In this document: one piece after another, positions 34,625 through 43,060 of the stretch
Layout of the letters: each line of letters begins with the position of its first letter
How positions within the stretch are numbered: the stretch's first letter is position 1
Source: Bog-473 sp963711065
Lineage (GTDB): Bacteria; Actinomycetota; Acidimicrobiia; Acidimicrobiales; RAAP-2
DNA: 64,000 bases
Reading direction: 5' to 3'
Assembly (NCBI GenBank): GCA_963711065.1
Contig: CAVQCO010000003.1
Coordinates: 62,001 to 126,000 of the forward strand
Made by a program: the position numbers and the translations under genes
Notes under the pieces: generated by a model
Databases searched by the model: none
Seen by the model: only the letters and a program-made list of their open reading frames with translations
What the model was told of the DNA's origin: nothing

Positions 34625-35911
34625 TTGAGCGACTGGGAACGCATCGACTTCTTCAGTGACGCATCACTCCTCGAGGACCCGTACCCATATTTCGACGAGC
34701 TCCGCGCCGTGTGCCCCGTGCTGCCCCTGCCCCATCACGGGGTCGTCGCGGTGACCGGCTACGAGGAGGTGGGCGAGGTCTACCGCGACGTCGACACGTT
34801 CTCCTCGTGCAACTCCGTCATCGGACCGTTCGCGACCTTTCCCGTCCCCCTGGAGGGTGACGACGTCGGCGACATCATCGACCGGCACCGGGACCAACTG
34901 CCGATGAACGAGCACATGGTCACCATGGACCCACCCGAGCACACGCGGGAGCGGGCGCTGCTCATGCGTCTGATCACCTCGAAGCGCCTCAAGGAGAACG
35001 AGGCCTTCATGATGCGCCTCTCCGATCGACTGCTGGACGAGTTCGTAGCCGACGGGAGCTGCGAATTCATCGCCGCGTACTCGCAACCCTTCGCCATGCT
35101 CGTCGTGGCGGACCTCCTCGGGGTGCCCGAGGAGGACCACCAACGCTTCCGCGAGGGCTTCGGACTCAGCCACGCCCCGGGCGAGCTCGGTGCCGGGGAA
35201 GATGCGGTCGGGGACCTCAACGCCCTCTCCTGGCTCGACGGCTGGTTCGCGCACTACATCGAGGACCGGCGGCGCCAGCCGCGCCAGGACGTCCTGACGG
35301 ACCTGGCCCTGGCGACGTACCCGGACGGCACCATGCCCGACGTGACGTCAGTGGTTCGCACGGCCACCTTCCTGTTCGCCGCCGGCCAGGAGACGACCGC
35401 CCGTCTGCTGGCCATCGCCTTGAAGTACCTGGCCGAGAACCCCGAGCTCCAAGACGAGCTCCGGTCGCACAAGGACCTGATCAACAGCTTCATCGAAGAG
35501 GCGCTCCGCATCGAGAGCCCCGTGAAGGCCGACTTCCGGCTAGCCCGCCGCTCCACGACGATCGGCGGCGTGGACATCGCGGCCGGGACGCCGGTCATGC
35601 TCCTGAACGGAGCCGCCAACCGCGACCCCCGGCGCTTCGACGATCCGGCGGCGTTCCACGTCGACCGGCCCAACGCACGGGCGCACATGGCCTTCGGCCG
35701 GGGCGCCCACACGTGCCCGGGTGGACCCCTGGCGCGCGCCGAGGGGCGCATCAGCCTCGACCGAATCCTCGACCGGATGCGCGACATCCGGCTCGACGAG
35801 ACGTACCACGGACCCCCGTCGGACCGTCACTTCAACTACGTACCGACGTGGGTCCTGCGCGGCCTGAGCGATCTGCATCTGCAGTTCACACCCGTCGAGG
35901 GCGGCCGATGA
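34625..35911 (+). CDS. cytochrome P450
   Basis: 428 residues from TTG 34625, chosen because GGGAG lies upstream and MSDWERIDFFSDASLLEDPY is a typical N-terminus. I-helix FLFAAGQETTARLL, K-helix ExxR in EEALRIESP, and the heme loop FGRGAHTCPGGPLAR with the axial Cys are intact. It is soluble, bacterial class I. It overlaps an SDR gene by four bases, suggesting hydroxylation followed by oxidation of the alcohol. It is controlled by the divergent TetR. Substrate unknown; the TetR/P450/SDR arrangement resembles terpene or steroid modification cassettes. Confidence 0.92.
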   Translation: MSDWERIDFFSDASLLEDPYPYFDELRAVCPVLPLPHHGVVAVTGYEEVGEVYRDVDTFSSCNSVIGPFATFPVPLEGDDVGDIIDRHRDQLPMNEHMVTMDPPEHTRERALLMRLITSKRLKENEAFMMRLSDRLLDEFVADGSCEFIAAYSQPFAMLVVADLLGVPEEDHQRFREGFGLSHAPGELGAGEDAVGDLNALSWLDGWFAHYIEDRRRQPRQDVLTDLALATYPDGTMPDVTSVVRTATFLFAAGQETTARLLAIALKYLAENPELQDELRSHKDLINSFIEEALRIESPVKADFRLARRSTTIGGVDIAAGTPVMLLNGAANRDPRRFDDPAAFHVDRPNARAHMAFGRGAHTCPGGPLARAEGRISLDRILDRMRDIRLDETYHGPPSDRHFNYVPTWVLRGLSDLHLQFTPVEGGR

Positions 35912-36651
35912 GCCGCGTCGCGGTCGTCACCGGCGGCGCGTCGGGCATCGGCCTGGGCGTGGCCCGCCAATTCGCCGCCGACGGCTACGACGTCGCCGTT
36001 CTCGACCGCGACGCCCCGGGAGCCGAGGCTGCCTCGGCCGGGATCAGGGCCGAAGGAGCCCGGGGAGTGGGCGTCGAGGTCGACGTCGCCGATCGGGAGT
36101 CCGTCGGGGTCGCGTTCGCCAAGGTGCGCGCGGAGCTCGGTCCCGTCGCCATCCTGGTGACCAGCGCCGGCATCGAGTCCTTCGACCCTCTGCTGGAGAT
36201 CACGGGCGAGAAATGGGACCGCATCCTCGCGGTCAACCTGACCGGCACGTTCAGCTGCGTCCAGGCCGCCGTGCCCGACATGCTCGCGGCCGGGTGGGGC
36301 CGCATCGTCACCATCTCGTCGTCCAGCGCCCAGTCGGGGGCTCCCAACATGGCCCACTACGTGGCTTCGAAGGGAGGCGTGATCGCGTTGACCAAGGCAC
36401 TGGCGGTCGACCTCGCGCGCAACGGCATCACCGTCAACACCATCCCGCCCAGCCTCGTCGACACCCCGATGGCCCGGGCCGCCGAGGCCGTCGGCGACTT
36501 CCCCGGGGTCGACGTGGTCGGGCCGATGGTGCCGCTCGGCCGGGCGGGGACGCCCGCCGACATCGCCGCCGCCTGCTCGTTCCTCTGCTCCGAGGGCGGC
36601 AGCTACATCACGGGCCAGATCATCGGCGTCAACGGCGGCATGCACATCTGA
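35908..36651 (+). CDS. short-chain dehydrogenase/reductase
   Basis: 247 residues, classical SDR. Cofactor motif VTGGASGIGLGVARQ; catalytic Ser in ITISSSSAQSG and Tyr/Lys in YVASKGG; C-terminal GQIIGVNGGMHI. The usual NNAG is TSAG here. DRDAP after the second strand suggests NAD preference. Start ATG overlaps the P450 stop (ATGA), so it is coupled and probably oxidises the P450 product. Confidence 0.9.
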   Translation: MSRVAVVTGGASGIGLGVARQFAADGYDVAVLDRDAPGAEAASAGIRAEGARGVGVEVDVADRESVGVAFAKVRAELGPVAILVTSAGIESFDPLLEITGEKWDRILAVNLTGTFSCVQAAVPDMLAAGWGRIVTISSSSAQSGAPNMAHYVASKGGVIALTKALAVDLARNGITVNTIPPSLVDTPMARAAEAVGDFPGVDVVGPMVPLGRAGTPADIAAACSFLCSEGGSYITGQIIGVNGGMHI

Positions 36652-36778
36652 GGTCGGGCCGTCCTCGGTCATGAAGGCCTTTTCGGGCGCCTGAGCGGTA
36701 GTCTGCGCGGCAGGTAGAACCGGCGCTGGTCCCGATGGGGCTTCGGAACCGGCCGCGTCGGCTCCAGGGACGGGGGTC

Positions 36779-38161
36779 ATGATGAGAACGATCGGGATGC
36801 GAGCGCTGGGTTTGGGGCTGGCACTTGCGATGACCACAGCGGGTGTCGTCGTTGCCACGACAGCGTCGGGTGCGTCGGCAGCCAGCTCCTCCACCACGTT
36901 CGGCACGCTGTCCTCGCCGTGCGGCAAGGGCCACGCCACGGGCGCCACCGACCAGGGGGTCACGAACTCGACGATCAACATCGCCTACGGCGACGACCGG
37001 GGCTTCGCGGGCAGCCCCGGACTCGACCAGGAGATGGGCGACGCGGTGAAAGCCATGGTCGCCTGGTGCGACGCCCAGGGCGGCATCGACGGCCGCAAGA
37101 TCGTCGGTGACTACTACGACGCCGCCGTCACCAACGTGGGCGCCGTCATGACGCAGGCCTGCAAGCAGGACTTCATGCTCGTCGGCGAGGGCTTCGCGCT
37201 CGACGGGCTCGCGGAGCAGACTCGGCTCGGCTGCAACCTCGCGGCCGTCCCGGGCTTCACGGTCTCGCCCGTCGTGGCCAACGCCTACGAGATGTACCAG
37301 GCGTCGCCCAACCCGGCCAACTATTCCCCGGCAGCGATCGCGTTCGAAGGCGAGAAGCTCTTCGGGTCCAAGACCCAGCACGTGGGCCAGTACGACTCCA
37401 CCCTCTCGACCCAGCAGGCGTCGATGGCCAAGGACGTGCAGGGCTACACGGAGGTCGGCTGGAAGTTCCTCAACTGCCCCTTCCTCGTGAACTACAACGG
37501 CGAGGCCAACTACACGCCGTTCATGCAGAAGCTCCAGAGCTGCGGGGCCCAGATCGTCTTCGACAATGCGACGCCCGGGCCGACCCTCTACGGTGCCCTC
37601 CAGGCGGAGAACCAGATCGGCTACAACCCGATCTGGATGATGGACGCCGCCGAATACACGGAGGGCTTCGCCAAGTGGAACACGTCCGGACTCGGCAACA
37701 ACGTCTACGTGCGCATCGGCTACGAGCCGCTGGAGGCGGCGAAGGTCGTCCCGGCAGTGGCGCAGTACCTCTCGATCGTCAAGAAGTACGGCGGCCTCAC
37801 GTCGGCGCTCGGCGAGCAGTCGACGTCCTCGTTCCTGCTCTGGGCCACCGAGGCCAAGGCGTGCGGTTCGACCCTCACCCGCCAGTGCATGATCAACCAC
37901 CTGGCCAAGGTCACGAACTGGACCGGCGGCGGCCTCAACGCGCCTTCCGACCCGGCCAAGAACCTGCCACCGTCGTGTGGGCTCGTGATGCGGCTGCACA
38001 ACACGAGCTGGGTGCAGGCGTACCCGAAGACGCTGGGCATGTTCGACTGCTCACCGAAGTACATCGTCCCGAACTCGGGGTCCGTGATCGGCACCACCCT
38101 CAACGCGCAGGGCTACTCGACGCAGTACGCGACCGCGTCGGTGATCAAACCGCAGGGCTGA
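36779..38161 (+). CDS. periplasmic-binding-type ABC substrate-binding protein (amino-acid/amide-like), orphan
   Basis: 460 residues. Sec signal peptide (MRALGLGLALAMTTAGVVVA, cleavage near ASGASA). The mature protein has the type 1 periplasmic binding fold: INIAYGDDRGFAGSPGLDQE, IDGRKIVGDYYDAAV, CKQDFMLVGEGFALDG, and a Cys-rich C-terminal lobe. This is the Leu/Ile/Val-binding-protein-like family common in actinobacterial catabolic clusters. No permease or ATPase gene is near, so it either uses a distant transporter or acts as a sensor. TAGTCT about 80 bp upstream may be the -10. A second ATG immediately follows the first. Confidence 0.8.
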   Translation: MMRTIGMRALGLGLALAMTTAGVVVATTASGASAASSSTTFGTLSSPCGKGHATGATDQGVTNSTINIAYGDDRGFAGSPGLDQEMGDAVKAMVAWCDAQGGIDGRKIVGDYYDAAVTNVGAVMTQACKQDFMLVGEGFALDGLAEQTRLGCNLAAVPGFTVSPVVANAYEMYQASPNPANYSPAAIAFEGEKLFGSKTQHVGQYDSTLSTQQASMAKDVQGYTEVGWKFLNCPFLVNYNGEANYTPFMQKLQSCGAQIVFDNATPGPTLYGALQAENQIGYNPIWMMDAAEYTEGFAKWNTSGLGNNVYVRIGYEPLEAAKVVPAVAQYLSIVKKYGGLTSALGEQSTSSFLLWATEAKACGSTLTRQCMINHLAKVTNWTGGGLNAPSDPAKNLPPSCGLVMRLHNTSWVQAYPKTLGMFDCSPKYIVPNSGSVIGTTLNAQGYSTQYATASVIKPQG

Positions 38162-38208
38162 GCCCGCCAAACAGCGCTCTGCCCTGAGCCATGCAGCCGG
38201 GGCGGTAC

Positions 38209-38565
38209 TCAGCCGTCCTGAATCAGCCCCAGGACGTTCCCGTCGGGATCGGTGAACGACGCCACCAGGCGGCCGCCACCGACGTCACGCGTGGGATCCT
38301 TGATGATGCCGCCCGCCGCGGTCACCTCGGCCAACTTCTTCTCGATGTCCGCCACGTGCCAGTACGCCACCGGCGAGGTGATGTCCTGCGGCCCACCGCG
38401 CGGCACCAGCCCGATCTGCTGGCCCTCGGCCTCGTAGCCCACGTAATAGGACTCGTCGGTCTGCGGCGGCATGCCCAGCAAGGCGGTGTACACGGCCTTG
38501 GACTTCTCCAAGTCGGAGACGGGATGGAGCACCGTCTTGATTCCCTGGGTGGAAGAGTCGGTCAT
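38209..38565 (-). CDS. VOC-superfamily (glyoxalase-like) protein
   Basis: 118 residues from ATG 38565 (GAGGAG five bases upstream, better than the GTG at 38571). A single VOC repeat pair: IKTVLHPVSDLEKSKAVYTA, LLGMPPQTDESYYVGYE, PVAYWHVADIEKKLAEV and VASFTDPDGNVLGLIQ. It is likely a small-molecule binding or metal-dependent protein. It is divergent from the SigJ-type sigma factor, a neighbour pairing seen for such sigma factors. Confidence 0.85.
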   Translation of the reverse strand: MTDSSTQGIKTVLHPVSDLEKSKAVYTALLGMPPQTDESYYVGYEAEGQQIGLVPRGGPQDITSPVAYWHVADIEKKLAEVTAAGGIIKDPTRDVGGGRLVASFTDPDGNVLGLIQDG

Positions 38566-38841
38566 CGTCACTCCTCAAATCGTGGGTCACTTCGACCCGG
38601 CGTGTCTGGTCCGTAGTATGACGACAGCCAGCCGGAGAATGTGACCGAGGGACCGGATAGCAGCTCACCGAGCGTCGAAAGGGCCGTGCGGCCGTGCCCC
38701 CAAGGTCGCGCCCGACGCTCCCGGTGCCGCCGAACCGGCCTTGCAACGGGCGGAGCAGGTGGCGTCTTGCCGTCGATGAACCCGTCACATCGGCGGCGTT
38801 CGAAACGTCACACTTGTGCCGGAACCCGACGAAGGACTGCG

Positions 38842-39721
38842 ATGAACCAAGACGACTGGATGTCCGAGCGGTTCGAGGCCAACCGCCGCCACCTCCGGGC
38901 GGTGGCCTACCGCATGCTCGGTTCACCGAGCGCGGCCGATGACGCCGTGCAGGAAGCCTGGTTGCGGTTCAGCCGCTCGGACCCGAGCGGCGTGGAGAAC
39001 ATCGGCGGGTGGCTCACCACCGTGGTCGCCCGGGTGTGCCTGGACACGCTCCGCTCCCGCCGGTCGCGCCGGGAAGACGCCGCCGGTTCGAGCCTGCCCG
39101 AACCAGGCTCGAACCGCTGCGACCGCGTCGGCCCCGAGGAGGAGGTGCTGCTGGCCGACTCGGTCGGGCCGGCGCTCCTTGTCGTGCTCGAGACCCTGAG
39201 CCCGGCCGAACGGGTCGCCTTCGTGTTGCACGACATCTTCGACGTGCCGTTTGCCGAGATCGGCGACATCCTCGAGCGCTCGCCCGACGCGGCACGCCAG
39301 CTGGCGAGCCGGGCCCGGCGCCGGGTGCAAGGCGCCGACGCGCCAGCCGTCGACGTCCCTCGCCAGCGCAAAGTCGTGGACGCCTTCCTGGCCGCCACAC
39401 GACGGGGCGACTTCGAGGCGCTGCTCGGCATTCTCGATCCCGACATCGTGCTACGGGCCGACGACGCGGCGGTGGAGATGGGCACGTCGCGCGAGCTGCG
39501 CGGCGTGACGGCGATCGGCCAGCGCTTCTCCGGTGCCGCCGCTCTTCGGCTCGCCCTCCTCGACGGCGCGGTCGGACTTGTCTGGGCTCCCGGCCGGCGG
39601 GTGCGCGGTCGCGTTCGTTCTCACGTTCGGCGCTCACGACCGCATCGTCCACATCGACCAGACGGCCGATCCCGAGCGACTCCGTCAGCTGCAGGTCGAG
39701 CTCCTCGAGCGTGATCGCTGA
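38842..39721 (+). CDS. SigJ-type ECF sigma factor with C-terminal SnoaL-like domain, split by one inserted base
   Basis: ATG 38842 with AAGGA upstream. Sigma region 2: RRHLRAVAYRMLGSPSAADD then AVQEAWLRFSR. Region 4: LSPAERVAFVLHDIFDVPFA then EIGDILERSPDAARQLASRA. From about residue 180 a SnoaL/NTF2-like domain follows (VVDAFLAATRRGDFEALLGI), typical of SigJ-type ECF41-like factors where it modulates activity. The frame breaks near 39595. After DGAVGLVWAPG one extra base is present, and the natural C-terminus (GGCAVAFVLTFGAHDRIVHI then DQTADPERLRQLQVELLERD) is in the +1 frame. Restored length is about 292 residues. Confidence 0.8.
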
Positions 39722-39955
39722 ACCGCGCGCCTCGCGTGGCGATCCGAGAAGTTCGCGCAATCGTCACATACGCAGGTCTGCACCAGCGTTCGACGCCCAG
39801 GCGCAGGTCATCGCCCTCTGATGACTCGAGGTGTGGGGTCGTCGCCACCTCACCTCATGGCTCCTGAGAAGTCCCCTGAGCATGGCTCGGGGGCACGACG
39901 TAGGTTCGGGGCACGCGCATTCGAGGAGACGCCGAGGGGGGATCGGACCAGGGCC

Positions 39956-41155
39956 ATGGAAGCTCAGCCAGCGCCACAGAGGAAGAACCGGAAGCGGGCC
40001 TTGGTGCTCCTCGCGATCGGCGGACTGCTTGTTCTGTCCGGCTGCCAGGGCTACACCACGCCGGCGACCAGCGTCGGCACCACGACCGCGACCCTCAATG
40101 CCCAAGCGAGTTGCGCCGGCGGCAATCCCACTCCGTGTTCGTGGTATTGGCAATGGGGTACCAACGGCAGCTACCAGTACTCGTCGCCGGTGTCGGGTCC
40201 GGAGACAATCAAGTGGTCGGGGACGCTGAGCTACACCGTCACCGGCCTCTCACCGGGCACCACGTACAACTTCCAACTCTGTGGCAGGGGGGACAGCATT
40301 CCTTCGTACGCGTGCGTCAACTCGAACAGCGGAACCGTTGAACAATTCACGACGGCAGCCAACACTTCCAGCGGAATGTCCGCTCCTCCGGGATACAGCA
40401 ACAAGATCTTCGAGGACTCCTTCACGGGCTCGAGCCTCGACTCCTCGAAGTGGGTCACCTATCTCGGCGCGCAGGGCGCAGTGTGGAACAACCGGGGTCA
40501 GCTCCCGCTCCCGTACTCAGGCCCCAACGTCACCGAATCGGGCAACAACCTGGAGATGTACGGCCCTGCACAAGTGAGCGTCTCGAACGGGCTCACCCTC
40601 ACGGCGCAGCACAACACCAACCAGTGGGCGAGTCAATATCCCTGGATATCGGGCGTGGTCTCCACCGAGGGAAAGTTCTCTCTTCCCACGAACACTCCTT
40701 GGTACGTGCAGGTGAAGGCGAAGATGCCCGACCAGTCACAGGGCATGTGGCCCGCGATTTGGTTCATGCCCGGCGTCAGTGGCACGGCCAGCAACGAGCT
40801 CGATGGTTACGAAGGCGGCTGGTCGGGATCGAGCCCGAACGAGATCATGCACTCAGGCTTCTTCGCCCCGCAGGGTGAGCCACAAGCCGCCTACAACGTC
40901 GGGGCCGATGTGACGGCGGGTTATCACGTCTACGGATTCGAGTTCAAGCCGGGAGTGTCGATCACCGCCTACTTCGACGGCAAGCAGGTCTGGCAAGTGC
41001 TCGCGTCGAACGGCTACACCATCGCCGGGGAGCCCTACGAGATATTGCTCGAGCTCCAGGTTGCCAGCCAGCAGGCATCGGGATGGCACACCGTCACCAA
41101 TGCGAACACCCCCACCACATCGATGAGCATCGCTGAGGTGCAGGCGTACGACTGA
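39956..41155 (+). CDS. secreted GH16 glycoside hydrolase lipoprotein
   Basis: 399 residues. The lipoprotein signal peptide is ALVLLAIGGLLVLSGC with lipobox LSGC (about residue 31). A fibronectin-III-like domain (TTPATSVGTTTATLNAQASC to about residue 140) precedes the GH16 jelly roll. The catalytic motif is ELDGYE within SNELDGYEGGW, retaining the Glu-x-Asp-x-x-Glu pattern. VKAKMPDQSQGMWPAIWFMP precedes it. The enzyme probably cleaves beta-1,3/1,4 glucans or related galactans at the cell surface. No polysaccharide transport genes are adjacent. Confidence 0.88.
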   Translation: MEAQPAPQRKNRKRALVLLAIGGLLVLSGCQGYTTPATSVGTTTATLNAQASCAGGNPTPCSWYWQWGTNGSYQYSSPVSGPETIKWSGTLSYTVTGLSPGTTYNFQLCGRGDSIPSYACVNSNSGTVEQFTTAANTSSGMSAPPGYSNKIFEDSFTGSSLDSSKWVTYLGAQGAVWNNRGQLPLPYSGPNVTESGNNLEMYGPAQVSVSNGLTLTAQHNTNQWASQYPWISGVVSTEGKFSLPTNTPWYVQVKAKMPDQSQGMWPAIWFMPGVSGTASNELDGYEGGWSGSSPNEIMHSGFFAPQGEPQAAYNVGADVTAGYHVYGFEFKPGVSITAYFDGKQVWQVLASNGYTIAGEPYEILLELQVASQQASGWHTVTNANTPTTSMSIAEVQAYD

Positions 41156-41218
41156 TCGCTGCCGCCGGCGGTGCAGGAAGGTGCGGTCCACCCAACGGGT
41201 CAAACCCATTCGGCGCTC

Positions 41219-41240
41219 GAGTAGCAACCGAGTAGCAGGA
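41219..41240. repeat. paired GTAGCA repeat, similar to the one at 53177
   Basis: gagtagcaac-cg-agtagcagga. It differs from the 53177-53198 sequence only in the two central bases and the last base. GTAGCA occurs twice, 11 bp apart. No tRNA fragment lies beside this copy. It may be an old integrase arm site or attachment remnant. Confidence 0.4.
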
Positions 41241-41267
41241 TTCCTCGAGTTGGCGAACCGGTGAGCG

Positions 41268-42479
41268 TTACCGCCAAGCCAGTGTGAGATCCTTCACGTG
41301 TCGGAGCCCGGGCGGGTACTCGAGGTGCTCGTGGCCTGCCTTGAGCCAGTAGTCAGGTATGCGTCGGTGCCACTCGGTCAACGTGACCCGTAGCTCTCTC
41401 CGGGCGAGGTGTGAGCCCAGGCAACGATGCACTCCGCCTCCGAATGCGATGTGGCGGTTGGAGTCACGGTCGAAGAGCACATCGAACGGCATCGGACACT
41501 GGCTCGCGTCGACGTTGGCGGCGCCGTACATGACGATGACGGCGGTTCCCTGCTTGATCGGGCAGCCATTGGGCAGTTCGGTGTCCTCCGTTGCAACACG
41601 GGGGACACCGAATGGCACCGGCGACTCCCAGCGAAGCAGCTCTTCGACCGCGCCGGCGACGCAATTGGAGTCCTGGGCGATCTGGCGGCGATGTTCGGGG
41701 TGGTTGGCCAGGAAGGCGTACATGCAGGTGAGCGAATCGCTCACCGTGTCGAGTCCCGCAATGAGCATGAGGTAGCAAATATCGACGATATCGTCCCGAG
41801 ACAGTCGCTGACCATCAACCTCGGACACGACGAACTTCGACATCACATCATCGGACGGTTTCCTCGTCCGCTCATCGGCAAGAGCGCCGAAGTATTCGTA
41901 GATCTCTTGGCCGGTCCTGGCCATCACCGCCGCTCGCTTCTCTGGATCGACGAGCGCGCCCGGGTCGATCTTCTCGGGGTGCAAGATCCCGTCACGCATG
42001 CGCAGGAACATACGGAGCTCTTCTTCGGGAAGACCCATCAATCCGAGGAAGACCGAGCTCGGGAAGATCTCGGCAAAGTCCTCCGTGAAGTTGCATTCCC
42101 CTGCATCAATGAATCCGTCGATAAGTCCAATGACCCGCCGAGTGATGTCTTCCTCCTGTTCGTTCATGCGCTTCGGAGCGAACAATGGATCGAGGATCCT
42201 GCGGTACTTCGAGTGCAGCGGCGGATCGACGTTGAGCGGGATCAGCGGACGTACGTTGCCTAACCCCATCTCGACCCGGGAAGAGAAGAGCTCGTGGTGG
42301 CGGAGCACGTGTTCGGTCAATGCACGGTCGAAGGTCAGCACGAGACCTTCGGCTGGCTGAACGAGACCGGGGCCGTCAATCACCGCCTTGTAGTTCGCCT
42401 GAGGCGACGACAGGTCGAGCATCGCCGCCATGACCTCGGCTCCTGCCGCCTCGGGTCCGGCCGCGACGTCATCGGCCAT
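41268..42479 (-). CDS. cytochrome P450
   Basis: 403 residues. I-helix ICYLMLIAGLDTVSDSLT, K-helix AVEELLRWESPV (ExxR), heme loop FGGGVHRCLGSHLARREL with the axial Cys. Soluble class I enzyme; a ferredoxin and reductase are not encoded nearby. The ATG at 42479 starts MADDVAAGPEAAG. It lies 121 bp downstream of the LEH-like gene on the same strand, with a 17-bp palindrome between them. Together with an epoxide hydrolase of the limonene type this suggests oxidation of a cyclic alkene or terpenoid. Confidence 0.92.
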   Translation of the reverse strand: MADDVAAGPEAAGAEVMAAMLDLSSPQANYKAVIDGPGLVQPAEGLVLTFDRALTEHVLRHHELFSSRVEMGLGNVRPLIPLNVDPPLHSKYRRILDPLFAPKRMNEQEEDITRRVIGLIDGFIDAGECNFTEDFAEIFPSSVFLGLMGLPEEELRMFLRMRDGILHPEKIDPGALVDPEKRAAVMARTGQEIYEYFGALADERTRKPSDDVMSKFVVSEVDGQRLSRDDIVDICYLMLIAGLDTVSDSLTCMYAFLANHPEHRRQIAQDSNCVAGAVEELLRWESPVPFGVPRVATEDTELPNGCPIKQGTAVIVMYGAANVDASQCPMPFDVLFDRDSNRHIAFGGGVHRCLGSHLARRELRVTLTEWHRRIPDYWLKAGHEHLEYPPGLRHVKDLTLAWR

Positions 42480-42564
42480 GAGTGATCCGACTTCTCTTAC
42501 CCCCGTGGATCGAACCGGCCATGGCCGGCTCGGGACTTTGGGTCACTTTCGACCTCCGTTGCAT

Positions 42565-42581
42565 TTGGCAGATTCTGCCAA
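42565..42581. promoter_or_regulatory. 17-bp perfect palindrome upstream of the P450
   Basis: TTGGCAGA-T-TCTGCCAA, perfect 8-bp arms around one base, 86 bp before the P450 start and 20 bp after the LEH-like stop. A probable operator of an unidentified regulator, since it does not resemble the TetR site at 43031-43060. Confidence 0.6.
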
Positions 42582-42600
42582 TCTAACCCCGGAACCGAGG

Positions 42601-42999
42601 TCAGCTGGGGAGCAGCGACGTGACGTCCTCGCCGCCCATCAATCTGCCTGTCAGCGCCATGTCGAAATAGTCACGCCACTGAACGATTCGACCGTCTCTG
42701 ATCTCGAACGTGCCCATGACCGGCACCGGGGCCATCACGCCGTTGGCCGTCACCTCGTCGACCCGCTCCGTGAGCACCGTGTCGCCGTCCTCCGCGATGT
42801 TCCGAATACGGAACGAGATCGGGTCAAACATGTCGAACTGGAACTTCACCGCGGCGAGCGACGCTTCCCGGCCTACGGCAGGCTCAGAGCCGATGTTGTG
42901 ATACACGACTTTCGGATCGAGGAGGGATTCGACCTTGGCGAGATCCTTCCGGTCGATCGCCGCACAAAAATCTCTGACCACATCACCAGCCGTCGCCAT
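42601..42999 (-). CDS. limonene-1,2-epoxide hydrolase-like protein (NTF2-like fold)
   Basis: 132 residues. The residues that define the LEH active site can be aligned by eye: Tyr and Asn in VVYHNIGSEP (Y53/N55 of LEH), Arg and Asp in LTERVDEV (R99/D101) and Asp in VQWRDYFDMA (D132). Many NTF2-like proteins lack these, so epoxide hydrolysis is a reasonable prediction. GAGGAG lies upstream of the ATG. It is divergent from a TetR (43057) and precedes a P450, which could generate the epoxide. Alternative: a SnoaL-like protein without hydrolase activity. Confidence 0.8.
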   Translation of the reverse strand: MATAGDVVRDFCAAIDRKDLAKVESLLDPKVVYHNIGSEPAVGREASLAAVKFQFDMFDPISFRIRNIAEDGDTVLTERVDEVTANGVMAPVPVMGTFEIRDGRIVQWRDYFDMALTGRLMGGEDVTSLLPS

Positions 43000-43030
43000 T
43001 CCGTTCTCCTCTGACTCGACAACCTACAGG

Positions 43031-43060
43031 CTGTATGTAACTAACATACAGAGTGTATGT
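43031..43060. promoter_or_regulatory. overlapping palindromes with three TGTATGT half-sites
   Basis: CTGTATGT (43031-43038) pairs with ACATACAG (43044-43051) around five bases. The same ACATACA then pairs with TGTATGT (43054-43060) around GAG. Three half-sites alternate, and the last overlaps the TetR start codon (43057). Expected to be bound by that regulator and to control the divergent LEH-like gene too. Confidence 0.7.
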
